From Nostoc sp. CCCryo 231-06 (GTDB lineage: Bacteria > Cyanobacteriota > Cyanobacteriia > Cyanobacteriales > Nostocaceae): a stretch of DNA of 56,962 nucleotides. Shown here piece after piece: positions 1 through 8,409 of the stretch; position 1 is the stretch's first letter; every line of letters starts with the position of its first letter. Below the pieces are notes generated by a model. It had not been told where the DNA came from and made no database searches. It was given only the letters and a program-made list of their open reading frames with translations. The stretch lies in contig JAHCSU010000554.1 of NCBI GenBank assembly GCA_023522315.1, forward strand, positions 1-56,962. The letters are read 5' to 3'. The position numbers were made by a program, and so were the translations under genes.

Positions 1-295
1 TAACCTTTATGCCAATCGGTTTAATGGCAGTTCCTGGACTGGGTTTGTGAATCTGCAACCAGGTGCTGTCGTTACCTCAAATCCTAGTTGTACTTCTTTA
101 GGGACAACTCAGGTGATCTGTGCCGCCAAAGGAACCGACAATAACCTTTATGCCAATCGGTTTAATGGCAGTTCCTGGACTGGGTTTGTGAATCTGGGAC
201 CAGGTGCTGTCGTTGCCTCAGATCCTAGTTGTGCTTCCTTTCGGACAAATCAAGTGGTCTGTGCCGCCAAAGGAACCGACAATAACCTTTATGGG
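1..295 (+). repeat. 141-bp tandem repeat inside the coding sequence
   Basis: The motif TAACCTTTATGCCAATCGG starts at base 1 and again at 142, and its beginning recurs at 283, so the period is 141 bp (47 codons). Bases 1-55 and 142-196 appear identical. Such near-identity points to recent expansion or gene conversion of the repeat units. Confidence 0.9.
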
Positions 296-313
296 AATTT
301 CTTTGTCCCATAA
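2..313 (+). CDS. C-terminal end of a repeat protein (beta-propeller/lectin-like), 5' end outside window
   Basis: The frame is open from base 2, so this is the 3' end of a gene that begins before the window; the internal GTG at 47 is only a valine codon. The protein consists of 47-residue repeats (VNLGPGAVVASDPSC..., then VCAAKGTDNNLY...NGSSWTGF). The GTDNNLY and W-x-G-F signature, with one conserved SDPSC cysteine and one VCAAKG cysteine per unit, resembles blades of PLL-like sugar-binding beta-propellers. That assignment is by pattern only. The paired cysteines suggest an exported protein. The gene converges on the type I secretion ABC exporter at 542-3289; whether it is a cargo of that exporter is speculation. 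Confidence 0.6.
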   Translation, partial: NLYANRFNGSSWTGFVNLQPGAVVTSNPSCTSLGTTQVICAAKGTDNNLYANRFNGSSWTGFVNLGPGAVVASDPSCASFRTNQVVCAAKGTDNNLYGNFFVP

Positions 314-350
314 TGAGTGAGAGACTTCCAATTAAAAAAATACCAAAATT

Positions 351-413
351 GTAGGGGCAGGGCATCCGCAAACTTTCGCTGAAACAGATATTTGATCGGT
401 GCCGTGCCCCTAC
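351..413. repeat. Inverted repeat, possible bidirectional terminator
   Basis: GTAGGGGCA (351-359) is matched by TGCCCCTAC (405-413). The hairpin lies between two convergent genes, where a shared terminator would be expected; similar GTAGGGGCA palindromes are dispersed repeats in Nostoc-type genomes. Nothing else is seen between 314 and 541 apart from the repeats listed separately. Confidence 0.5.
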
Positions 414-450
414 TTATTGGATAATTTATTTTTTGGTCTTCCCTTACGCA

Positions 451-480
451 ATCGTAATTACGAATTACGAATTACGAATT
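451..480. repeat. Short tandem repeat (ACGAATT units)
   Basis: Consecutive ATTACGA units occur here; the reverse-complement units occur at 6481-6512. This fits the short tandemly repeated repetitive (STRR) sequences known from heterocystous cyanobacteria. Confidence 0.8.
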
Positions 481-488
481 GTGCCTTC

Positions 489-509
489 GCGTAGCGTCTC
501 GTAGAGAAG
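489..509. repeat. Interspersed repeat (GCGTAGCGTCTCGTAGAGAAG family)
   Basis: This 21-bp sequence recurs exactly at 14668-14688, and its first half recurs within 36726-36746. It is non-coding here, just downstream of the exporter gene. Confidence 0.75.
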
Positions 510-541
510 CCGTAGTATTGTAAGGCTTCCGCAAAGTCAAA

Positions 542-3289
542 CTAAATGTTTGCTTGCTGCCGTTGATATAGTGACCAATACAAACCCTTTTGTTGCAACA
601 ATTGTGAGTGAGTACCACGTTCGGCAATCACGCCTTGCTCTAATACCAAAATTAAATCAGCACGTTTTAGGGGAGCAAAGCGGTGAGCAATCAAAAACAC
701 GGTACGATTAGCGGAAACTTTTTGCAGGTTTTGCAGTACTTGTTGTTCAGTTTCACTATCCAAAGCACTGGTAGCTTCATCCAAAACTAAAATCGGCGCT
801 TGGGAAAGAAATAGCCTTGCGAGGGCAATACGTTGTCTCTGTCCACCAGATAAAGCAGTACCGCGTTCACCAACATTCGTTTCGTAACCGTAGGGTAATT
901 GACTGATAAAGTCGTGTGCTACTGCTAGTCTTGCCGCCTCTACTACTTGCTCTGCGGTAATGTCGGGACTACCGAGAGTGATATTTTCCAAAATAGTACC
1001 GTTGAATAAAAAGTCTTCTTGGAGAACTACACTAACTTGTTGCCGCAGTGAGGCTAAATCGGCACTTTTTATATCAAAACCATCAATAAGGATGCGTCCT
1101 GATTCAATTTGATAGAGGCGTTGCAATAGCTTAGACAGAGTACTTTTACCAGAACCGCTACGTCCAACAATGCCAACAAATTGCCCTGGTTCGGCATTGA
1201 AAGAGATTCCTCGCAGAATTGCTTCAAAGTTTGGCCGGTAGCGGAAAAAGACTTGCTCGAAGGTGACTTGCCCTTTCAGGGGTGGTAAAACTAGGCCAGT
1301 TCCCAGTTCAGCTTCTGGGGAGACGTTGAGAATATCACCAATGCGATCTACAGAAAGTAGCACTTGTTGGAGGGTTTGCCACAACTGTACTAAGCGCAAA
1401 AGTGGGCCTGTGACTCTGCCAGACAGCATTTGAAAGGCAACAAGTTGTCCGATTGTAAGCTTTTGTTCGATGACTAATTTTGCGCCAAACCAGAGAATCA
1501 GTATAGTAGACAAATTGGTGAGGAAGTCACCAATATTGCTGCTGATATTGGAGGTAGTAGAAGCTTTAAAACCTGTGCGAATGAAGCGAGCAAATAAGCC
1601 TTCCCAGCGATCGCGGGCTACTGGTTCTGCTGCATGGGCTTTAACGGAGTGAATTCCGGTGATTGTCTCTACTAGAAACGATTGACTATCGGCACTCCGG
1701 TTAAAAGTTTCGTTGAGCCAGTTACGCAGAATTGGTGTTGCAACTATCGTTAAAGTCGCAAATAGCGGCAGTACTGCTAAGGCTACAAAGGTGAGTGGGA
1801 TATTATAGTAAAACATCAATGCTAAGTACACCACAGCAAAGATGCTATCCAGAATCACAGTTAATGCTGTACCTGTGAGAAACTGACGTATTTGTTCGAG
1901 TTCCTGGACTCGTGCTACTGTGTCTCCGACGCGCCGCGACTCAAAATAAGCCAAAGGCAGACGCATCAGATGGCGAAATAGCTGTGCTGATAAACTCAAA
2001 TCCAGACGACGAGCTGTATGGGTAAAGATGAATAAGCGCAGAATGCCAAGTATGGACTCAAATATGGCTACTAACAAAAGTGCGATCGCCATTACATCGA
2101 GAGTCGGCAAACTTTCCTGCACCATCACTTTATCAATGACGACTTGCGTAATTAGTGGTGTTGTTAACCCCAAAAGCTGCAAGGTAAAAGATGCTAACAA
2201 TACTTCTGTGAGCAATCCCTTATATTTCCAAACTGCTGGGGTGAACCAACTGAGGTTAAATTTTTCTTGCTGGGATATGAGTTCTACTTGCCACAATCGC
2301 CCATCCCAAGATGCTTCAACTATGGACTGCGGTAAGCTTTCACAAATGCGATCGGGATTTAGAGGGTTAGCGATAATCAGGCGATCGCCTTTAACTCCAT
2401 AGGCTACCACCCAAGATGGACTTTGGGGTGAATCAGAATTCCACAGCAGTAAAGCTGGAAATGATAACTGTCGCAACTCACCCCAACTCACTTGTAACCG
2501 CCGCAACACTAACCCTAACTTTTCTCCTGCTTCCACAACCTGTTTTGGGCGTTGTCCTCTGAGTTGGCGCTGCACCCATTCCAGTTGCACAGAATTTTCT
2601 AACTGTTGCGCCACCATTGTTAAACAGGCAGCAGCAGTGTTCCAACTGGCAACAAAGGGATAATTTGAGATGATCAGATTGGCAGCCGGAAGTCCTCTTT
2701 GGGGTTGGAGGCTGTGGGGGCTAGAAGTTCCCTCTGAGACTGGCGATAGTGAAGGAGTGGAAGAAAAGGAAAATGTCTCTCTCTCTCTCTCCACATTCAC
2801 TGGTAAAACTTGCCAGAATTCCTGAATTTGTGGGTTAGAAAATTCTGCCCACAGCGCTGTATGCCAACACACTACTACTACTTCTTTACTAGCAGCTACA
2901 GCTTTAAAATCCGCAGACAGCTTTTGTAAGTCACCAAACCAATCCCCCACATCTAGGGCGGCTATTGGTTTACCAACCCCCTCTTGAGACAGCGCGTTGG
3001 GCGGCTTTGCCGACTTGTAGCGACTGTCGTCTCGTAAGCGGACTTTTCCAGCCACAATTAAGAATTGGTAACCGCCAACATCGTTTGACCAGATTTTATC
3101 TCCAAGACGATACTGACGAGTTTGGGACTCCTTTTCCAATCGGGATTGTTGTTCGGGAGTCAGCCAACATAACGGTGGCTGATTCCAAGGCAAAGAAGCT
3201 AGCACTTTTAATCGTAAAGATTCATTATCCAGAATATTTAACTCACTTGTAATTTGACTGTCAGTTTTTGAATTTTCTCTGCTAGCCAT
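542..3289 (-). CDS. Type I secretion ABC exporter with cyclic-nucleotide-binding-like and degenerate C39 peptidase domains
   Basis: A 915-residue HlyB-type exporter that fuses permease and ATPase. Residues about 55-150 resemble a cyclic-nucleotide-binding fold. Residues about 205-345 are a C39-peptidase-like domain in which the catalytic Cys (SWNTAAACLTMV), His (SPSWVVAYGV) and Asp (IIANP) positions are all replaced, so it should bind rather than cleave substrate, as in HlyB. The transmembrane region is about 355-650. In the ATPase, Walker A GRSGSGKST is near 709, LSGGQ at 813-817 and ILVLDEATSALD near 833. The ATG start lies 52 nt inside the upstream parvulin gene, so the two are translationally coupled. 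No HlyD adaptor or outer-membrane partner is adjacent. Residues about 86-101 are encoded by an interspersed repeat. Confidence 0.9.
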   Translation of the reverse strand: MASRENSKTDSQITSELNILDNESLRLKVLASLPWNQPPLCWLTPEQQSRLEKESQTRQYRLGDKIWSNDVGGYQFLIVAGKVRLRDDSRYKSAKPPNALSQEGVGKPIAALDVGDWFGDLQKLSADFKAVAASKEVVVVCWHTALWAEFSNPQIQEFWQVLPVNVERERETFSFSSTPSLSPVSEGTSSPHSLQPQRGLPAANLIISNYPFVASWNTAAACLTMVAQQLENSVQLEWVQRQLRGQRPKQVVEAGEKLGLVLRRLQVSWGELRQLSFPALLLWNSDSPQSPSWVVAYGVKGDRLIIANPLNPDRICESLPQSIVEASWDGRLWQVELISQQEKFNLSWFTPAVWKYKGLLTEVLLASFTLQLLGLTTPLITQVVIDKVMVQESLPTLDVMAIALLLVAIFESILGILRLFIFTHTARRLDLSLSAQLFRHLMRLPLAYFESRRVGDTVARVQELEQIRQFLTGTALTVILDSIFAVVYLALMFYYNIPLTFVALAVLPLFATLTIVATPILRNWLNETFNRSADSQSFLVETITGIHSVKAHAAEPVARDRWEGLFARFIRTGFKASTTSNISSNIGDFLTNLSTILILWFGAKLVIEQKLTIGQLVAFQMLSGRVTGPLLRLVQLWQTLQQVLLSVDRIGDILNVSPEAELGTGLVLPPLKGQVTFEQVFFRYRPNFEAILRGISFNAEPGQFVGIVGRSGSGKSTLSKLLQRLYQIESGRILIDGFDIKSADLASLRQQVSVVLQEDFLFNGTILENITLGSPDITAEQVVEAARLAVAHDFISQLPYGYETNVGERGTALSGGQRQRIALARLFLSQAPILVLDEATSALDSETEQQVLQNLQKVSANRTVFLIAHRFAPLKRADLILVLEQGVIAERGTHSQLLQQKGLYWSLYQRQQANI
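2985..3029. repeat. Interspersed repeat inserted in frame in the exporter gene
   Basis: The sequence begins TGAGACAGCGCG (2985-2996) and ends near AGCGACTG (3019-3026). The same two ends border the repeat inside cutA (15084-15126, opposite strand). It encodes roughly DSRYKSAKPPNALSQ in the cyclic-nucleotide-binding-like domain without breaking the frame. Confidence 0.65.
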
Positions 3290-4020
3290 TTCTCAAACAA
3301 CTCATTTTGTAGTGCAAGATTTAGTTGAGTATCTTCTAAAGACGCTGGCAGAAATTGTTCTACTCGAAACAAACCATAAGGCCCTTCTCCTTGGGGAGAG
3401 TCTTTGCCAACGATTTCTGTTGGGCCGATCAATTGTCCAGGACTGGCCACATCAATAGCTGCCCGTAATATATCCGGCATACTTCCTCGGCTGACTATTC
3501 CCATCATGCCGTTCACAATTCGGTCGTCTGAAAGGGAATACTCTTTAGCTAGTTGCTCAAAACTACCTCCTTCTTCAATTTGAGTTTGTAGTTCATCTGC
3601 CAATTCTCGATTATCAACAACGATCCGAGAAAGTACTACCCGATCCAAAAAAATTTTACGTTCAATAAAATATTCTGGTACTTTTGCTTGGGTCACTACA
3701 GCTTTTAGCTTTTCTAACTTGTAACCAAAAGCTACTGATGTGTGAAAGGTAGCGTAATCTGTGTTGTTGGCTTTTAACCATTCTTGAAAACTTTGAGGGT
3801 CAATCAGTTGGTTTTTCAGTCTAAAGTCAATAATTGCTTGTTCAGTTATTGCTGTACCAATCTCAATATCGTCTCTTGTTCGGATTTCTTCTTCAATTAC
3901 GTACTGGCGGAGAATATCTCCAATGAACTGTCCCAATTTTCCAGAGGCTTGCAGATACTTTACTGCTGACTCAATAGAAATTATTTTGTCATTGATTGTC
4001 AAAAACGATAAAGATTCCAT
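3238..4020 (-). CDS. SurA/PrsA-like peptidylprolyl isomerase (parvulin)
   Basis: A 260-residue protein with an all-helical SurA-N-like first half (about 1-110) and a parvulin-type PPIase domain (about 120-225: VVLSRIVVDNRELADELQ, then FEQLAKEYSLSDD and GMMGIVSRGSMPD). The family catalyses prolyl cis/trans isomerisation and chaperones proteins on their way out of the cell. No signal peptide is visible, so it probably acts on the cytoplasmic side. It is the first gene of a two-gene operon and overlaps the exporter by 52 nt, which makes it a likely folding partner for the exporter's cargo. The pairing of a parvulin with a type I exporter recurs in cyanobacteria as far as I recall. The ATG at 4018-4020 gives a normal N-terminus. 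Confidence 0.85.
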   Translation of the reverse strand: MESLSFLTINDKIISIESAVKYLQASGKLGQFIGDILRQYVIEEEIRTRDDIEIGTAITEQAIIDFRLKNQLIDPQSFQEWLKANNTDYATFHTSVAFGYKLEKLKAVVTQAKVPEYFIERKIFLDRVVLSRIVVDNRELADELQTQIEEGGSFEQLAKEYSLSDDRIVNGMMGIVSRGSMPDILRAAIDVASPGQLIGPTEIVGKDSPQGEGPYGLFRVEQFLPASLEDTQLNLALQNELFEKWLAEKIQKLTVKLQVS

Positions 4021-4632
4021 GAAATAACTATGTGAAAATGGTTAAGCACTCATAAGACTTTTGAATTAAATCATATAAAAAGTATTCGGTCATTGATGAT
4101 TAAATATGATGAAGATTTTATGAACTAATTACATCTAAATGGTCAAAAAATTATATAACTAGTAAATAAAATAATTTCCCATAATTAGTTTTACGGCCTA
4201 GTGGGGACAGAACAGGATTTAAAATATCAGTTATAAGGCAAAATATGTTGTGTAACCAAATCTTTATAAATTCAGAGAGAGCATTGAAGTTACATAAAAG
4301 CAGGACTGGAACCGCTTACCCTTTGGGTGATGCTCGTACCTCGCTCTAAGCGTTCGCCTCTTTGATAGCAGTAAGGAGAAGAGAAGGTTTGACGCTCCGA
4401 AGACAGTTAGTCGCTTATGGCGGAAACCCCCTTGCGCTCTAGCCTCTCCTTTTGGAGAAAGACTGCGCTAACTCACTACAAGCAAATCGTTTTGGAAATA
4501 TGATGATTAGTTTTAGATAGGCGAAAATAAAGTAAAACATATTAAGGATTGTTTCTTGCCAGTTGCTTACATAATCAAAGTTGTAGTAACTGAACGCGGA
4601 ACCTTAATAAGTAATCCTTTATTCTCACCTGT
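4021..4632. other. Gene-free stretch with dispersed repeats
   Basis: No convincing gene is present. The first 200 bases are AT-rich and should hold the promoter of the parvulin-exporter operon. Bases 4405-4437 carry a copy of the repeat seen in cutA (AGTCGCTTATGGCGGAAACC, then CCCCTTGCGCT), and 4433-4465 carry a second hairpin-like repeat (AGCCTCTCCTTTTGGAGAAA). Confidence 0.6.
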
Positions 4633-5454
4633 CTACTTAATTATACTTATCCATGTACAGGCAAGTAGCACAGCCGCGATCGCACCGATTAATGTATTAA
4701 AAATGTTTACTACCTCATTGGTCAGCCAATTATACTTAGATTGCAATGTTGCCCCAATCACACTTTCTAAGTTCGTGGCAATAAATGCTGCGAGTACACA
4801 CCAAACTACTCCTAATAGATCAATTAAACCAACTCCCCAACCAACAAATGCGATCGCTACAGAAGCCACAATTCCAGCTAAAGTCCCCTCTAAACTTATC
4901 GCCCCTTCTGTACCGCGAGGCACTGGTTGGAGTGTGGTAATTAAAAAGGTGCTTTTACCGTATGCTTTACCGACTTCACTAGCAGTGGTGTCAGCCAGCT
5001 TAGTACTGAAACTCGCTACATAGGCTAACAATAATAGGGACTGGGGACTTGTACTGAGCGCAGTCGAAGTATTGGGGACTAGAGATTGGGGACTAGGTAC
5101 AATAAATCCCGAATTTATTATCCCTACTCCCAAAGCACACAACGCCCCAGTCAAAGCCGAACCCCAAACATTTTCTGGGCCTCTTGCCCCAGAACGCTTT
5201 TCGGCAATTCCTTCAGCCTCCTTCTGCGCCATCCCGATGCGGGTAACGCCAGAACCAACCAGAAAATAGAACATTACTACTGCATATCCTTGCCAGCCAA
5301 GAGTTACCCAAATTAGGATGGCCAGAAACCAGGCGTGAAATAATCCAGCAGGGGTAAGCAGCTTTTTCGGAGCAATCCAAGCTAAACCCAATAGAATTGT
5401 GTTTAATCCTACCGCCACCAACCAGGGATTAATAGAATCAATTAAGGATGACAT
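4633..5454 (-). CDS. DUF92/TIGR00297 membrane protein, phytyl-phosphate kinase-like (VTE6 family)
   Basis: A 273-residue polytopic membrane protein with five or six hydrophobic segments and the DUF92 landmarks GSGVTRIG, EKRSGARGPENVWGSA, SFSTKLADTTASEVGKAYGK and PVPRGTEGAISLEGTLAG. In plants and Synechocystis this family includes the phytyl-phosphate kinase that recycles phytol from chlorophyll into tocopherol, so that role is likely by homology. I use the ATG at 5454 rather than the TTG six bases upstream. Oddity: residues between about 118 and 140 (PSPQSLVPNTSTALSTSPQS) are the translation of a dispersed GGGGACT repeat and are probably an in-frame insertion in a loop. The gene stands alone. 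Confidence 0.85.
   Translation of the reverse strand: MSSLIDSINPWLVAVGLNTILLGLAWIAPKKLLTPAGLFHAWFLAILIWVTLGWQGYAVVMFYFLVGSGVTRIGMAQKEAEGIAEKRSGARGPENVWGSALTGALCALGVGIINSGFIVPSPQSLVPNTSTALSTSPQSLLLLAYVASFSTKLADTTASEVGKAYGKSTFLITTLQPVPRGTEGAISLEGTLAGIVASVAIAFVGWGVGLIDLLGVVWCVLAAFIATNLESVIGATLQSKYNWLTNEVVNIFNTLIGAIAAVLLACTWISIIK
5036..5100. repeat. Dispersed GGGGACT-type repeat within the DUF92 coding sequence
   Basis: GGGACTTGTACTGAGCG followed by AGTCGAAGTA and several GGGGACT units. A closely similar sequence lies outside genes at 52024-52060 (GGGACTTGTACTGAGCGAAG). Here it is read through in frame. Confidence 0.7.
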
Positions 5455-6046
5455 CAGCAATTAATCATGAGTAATTTTGTCTGAATATCAACAGAATAAC
5501 GAATTTACTACCCCTAGTGCTTAATTTCTGACACCTCTCCAGCTAAAGTAATATGTTTGTATTATTAACTAAATTTCGTAGGCATTACCCTGAAAGCTGA
5601 CCGTAAAACTACAAATAATGTCTTAGATATACACTGCAATATTGACCAAAGAACGTAGATTAAATAAAATGCAAAACTTCTGTTTAGTTGAGTGGACTCT
5701 TCGAGTGCGTAACATACTCAAAACAATTTCTAGGATGGATTAAGTTACCAAACACCTTACGAAAGTTGTAAGTTATTAAATCTACGTTTCTCAGTCTGTA
5801 CCCATGCAAATCTAAATTACTATAGCTGCACAAGACTAAATAATTAAGTGTAAATTATGTAGATGCAGGGCGAAGTCCACAGCCGCAGGGTGCAGCAGCT
5901 GAAGTGGTACTCAGTCCCCAATCTTAGTCATAAGGATAAAGGATATAAGTTAATGTCAATTGAAACTGTGTTCAAGTTGACCAGAATTAAGATTTAACAG
6001 CATAAATTGTAAATAGCATCAACTACTAGTCTTTTCCACACAAGCT
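5455..6046. other. Gene-free stretch
   Basis: About 590 bases between divergent genes. I see no gene, RNA or clear hairpin; it should contain the promoters of both neighbours. Confidence 0.5.
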
Positions 6047-6478
6047 ATGAGCCAAACTTTATTCCATCTTGCTTTCCCTGTAACAGACATTGCCCAAACA
6101 AAAGCATATTACGTGGATGGCTTGGGCTGCATTCCTGGTCGTGAAAACCATCACGCCCTGATTCTTAATCTCTACGGTCATCAATTAGTGGCTCACGTCA
6201 CCAAAGAACCCTTGACACCGCAACACACTATATATCCTAGACACTTTGGGCTAATTTTTACCCAAGAACGTGACTGGCAAGACTTACTAAAAAGGGCACA
6301 ACAACAACAGCTACTTTTTCGTGAGGAAACCAAAAACCGCTTTGTTGGTTCTCCTCTTGAGCATCGCACTTTCTTTTTAGAAGATCCCTTTTATAATCTC
6401 ATGGAGTTCAAGTATTATCGTCACCCAGAGGCGATTTTTGGGAGTTACGAACATACGCAAATTGGGGATAGGACTTAA
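6047..6478 (+). CDS. VOC (glyoxalase/bleomycin-resistance fold) family protein
   Basis: A 143-residue single-domain protein with the VOC pattern: LFHLAFPVTDIAQTKAYYVD at the N-terminus, a central histidine strand (GHQLVAHV; HFGLIFT) and the C-terminal DPFYNLMEFKYY segment carrying the usual metal-binding glutamate. The superfamily includes dioxygenases, glyoxalases and resistance proteins; the substrate cannot be told from sequence. The gene is monocistronic. An STRR array begins two bases after its stop codon. Confidence 0.85.
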   Translation: MSQTLFHLAFPVTDIAQTKAYYVDGLGCIPGRENHHALILNLYGHQLVAHVTKEPLTPQHTIYPRHFGLIFTQERDWQDLLKRAQQQQLLFREETKNRFVGSPLEHRTFFLEDPFYNLMEFKYYRHPEAIFGSYEHTQIGDRT

Positions 6479-6480
6479 GA

Positions 6481-6512
6481 AATTCGTAATTCGTAATTCG
6501 TAATTCGTAATT
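6481..6512. repeat. STRR array (ATTCGTA units)
   Basis: At least four consecutive AATTCGT units lie between the convergent VOC and hydrolase genes. It is the complement of the array at 451-480. Confidence 0.9.
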
Positions 6513-6547
6513 AAAGATAAATAAATCCAGCGTGGCAAGCATTCTAG

Positions 6548-7183
6548 CTACTGACTAGATTTTTTATTGAGCAAGGGTAGTTTAATAGGTTCTGCTAAAG
6601 CTGCTTTTACTACTGCTAAACTCCTGGGGTCTGTTAGCATCCAAGGGTGTAGAGCAACTGGTACTATAACTTCGCTTCCTACGGACATTTGTGAACTATT
6701 CGTTGGGACAATCATCAAATCATAAGGTGTCCAGATAGACGTAAAATTTAGCTGCCCCAATATTACAGCATCAGAATTTAAATCCTTGAGAAAAAGGCTG
6801 TCAGGGCGCATTTGCACGCAACCAGGACGCCAGGAACCATAAGCAACCACAGTTCCATGATGGGGCGAAGAGATTGTGATAAACCGCTCAACACGGTTAA
6901 TTCCTCCCAGTCGCTGGACATAGTAACGGCTGACAATTCCTCCCATGCTGAAGCCTACTAAATCTAGGCGTTGTTCTGGTGCAAAGGTGGCTGTAACATA
7001 ATCTGCTACTTGCTTTGCCAACTCATCAAGACCCACATGACCATTATTAGGTACAAGATTCAGGGAATATACAGACCAACCCTGTAGTCTTAACTGAGCC
7101 GCCATTTTATGGAAAACTGCTTCTGTGTCGTCAATCCCATGTATTAACAAAACGGGATTGCGTTGTTGATTTTCAATGTTCAT
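6548..7183 (-). CDS. Alpha/beta hydrolase, lipase-like
   Basis: A 211-residue serine hydrolase resembling bacterial triacylglycerol lipases. It has the oxyanion-side HG motif (VLLIHGIDD, about residues 11-19), the nucleophile elbow GFSMGG with Ser79, and SSPHHGT after the core strand; a late histidine (VALHPWM) could complete the triad. No signal peptide is visible, so it is probably intracellular. The ATG at 7183 is preferred over the TTG at 7189. Substrate unknown. It converges on the VOC gene. Confidence 0.85.
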   Translation of the reverse strand: MNIENQQRNPVLLIHGIDDTEAVFHKMAAQLRLQGWSVYSLNLVPNNGHVGLDELAKQVADYVTATFAPEQRLDLVGFSMGGIVSRYYVQRLGGINRVERFITISSPHHGTVVAYGSWRPGCVQMRPDSLFLKDLNSDAVILGQLNFTSIWTPYDLMIVPTNSSQMSVGSEVIVPVALHPWMLTDPRSLAVVKAALAEPIKLPLLNKKSSQ

Positions 7184-7694
7184 TGACAAAATCTGGCTGA
7201 ATTAAGGGGTGTATTTCACTTTTGTAAGTACATACTGCTTTACAAACTGAAGCTGTTGCTTTTCGGATTCCTTAAAAGACATTTTTGCAAAACTGAAATG
7301 CTCCCAAAGATAGTTCGTATAAAATTTAACTTGTAGCCAGCGCTATTTGCCAACAGGCTATGACACTCCCCCCACTGGTTGAAAGTAAAGTGGTTGGTTT
7401 TCTCCAATCAGTAATTTTCAAACAAATAAATGTTAAATTTTGTAAAGCCTGCTTTCAGAATCTTGCTCTTAGTTACAGTAAAATTTAATAATTAGTTCTC
7501 GGTGTATAAAGGTCGCAAGTGCTTGCAAAAAACATTTGCCCTGTGGTTTTACTAGAATGTTGATTAAGCGCAAGCCTATAAGGGTTGTCACCACAATGGA
7601 GTGGCACAAAGTAGAAAATGTAACATTTTGTCGTAATTATTAACAATTACGGTTGAGTTTCAAATATAAAAGGTAAAAGGCAGGAGTAATTGTA
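7184..7694. other. Gene-free stretch, promoter region of the next gene
   Basis: About 510 AT-rich bases between divergent genes. A purine-rich ribosome-binding site (GGCAGGAG, 7679-7686) precedes the start at 7695. No RNA gene or repeat family is recognised. Confidence 0.5.
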
Positions 7695-8219
7695 ATGGAT
7701 TTTATCAAAAATTTAATTTCAGGTATTTTGGGTTTCATTACCGGACTGTTACGGGGAAAGAAGAAAAGCAACGGCTACTTCTTGGAATTGGACGAAGCCA
7801 AAGATGCTGCTAAAGATGCTGCTAACGAGGTCGCATCGAACGCAAAGAAAATAGCAGAGACAGTTGTATCGAATGCTAAGAAAGTAACGGCAACAATTGG
7901 ATCAGAAGCACCAGAAGCATCCAAGCCAGCTTCATTGAACGGAACAAAAACCGCCGCAGCTAAAACTAAGGAAAAATCACCTAAAAATCCCAAACCAGCC
8001 GATGTTACCCTTGTCCAGACTGCTGAGGGTCTTAAAATTGAACCAGGCAAAAATGCAAAAGCCGCAGCAGCCAAAGTCCTCAAAGAGGAGCCAAAAGAAA
8101 CTACCTTTGCCCCCAAATATCTCGCTCCTTCGGCTACTAGCTCTAATGGCCGTCGGCGTCCAGGGGCAAATATGAGCGCTTACTTAGACATGGCACGTCA
8201 GGTTAAAACCCCTGGTTAA
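7695..8219 (+). CDS. Hypothetical basic protein with amphipathic N-terminus
   Basis: A 174-residue protein I cannot name. Residues 1-20 form a hydrophobic or amphipathic helix followed by RGKKKS, as in peripheral membrane anchors. Residues 30-125 are Ala/Lys/Glu-rich with DAAKDAANEVASNAKK and SNAKKVTAT near-repeats, probably helical or disordered. The C-terminus RRRPGANMSAYLDMARQVKT looks like a compact conserved motif. Start supported by GGCAGGAG eight bases upstream. A strong hairpin terminator follows three bases after the stop, so it is a single-gene transcript. Confidence 0.75.
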   Translation: MDFIKNLISGILGFITGLLRGKKKSNGYFLELDEAKDAAKDAANEVASNAKKIAETVVSNAKKVTATIGSEAPEASKPASLNGTKTAAAKTKEKSPKNPKPADVTLVQTAEGLKIEPGKNAKAAAAKVLKEEPKETTFAPKYLAPSATSSNGRRRPGANMSAYLDMARQVKTPG

Positions 8220-8221
8220 AT

Positions 8222-8251
8222 GACAGAGACGCGAAATTTCGCGTCTCTGTC
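8222..8251 (+). terminator. Perfect 15-bp palindromic terminator
   Basis: GACAGAGACGCGAAA is followed directly by its reverse complement TTTCGCGTCTCTGTC. It sits just after the stop at 8219 and is followed by GTGTCTTTATATT. Confidence 0.8.
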
Positions 8252-8409
8252 GTGTCTTTATATTACCGATGAGTTAAGTGTGAATACGCAAAAATATCAC
8301 AAGTTTAGCAGTTGTAGATGGAAGAACTCTCCAAAGTAGGAGCGATCGCTTAATTTTCTCCACTAAAACTGCATCTTTTACCTTTGGGTTAGATACTTTA
8401 TTTGTATAA

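Noticed and set aside
4556-5023. 155-codon plus-strand frame opposite the DUF92 gene
   Set aside because: Antisense to a well-supported membrane protein gene; its composition mirrors that gene.
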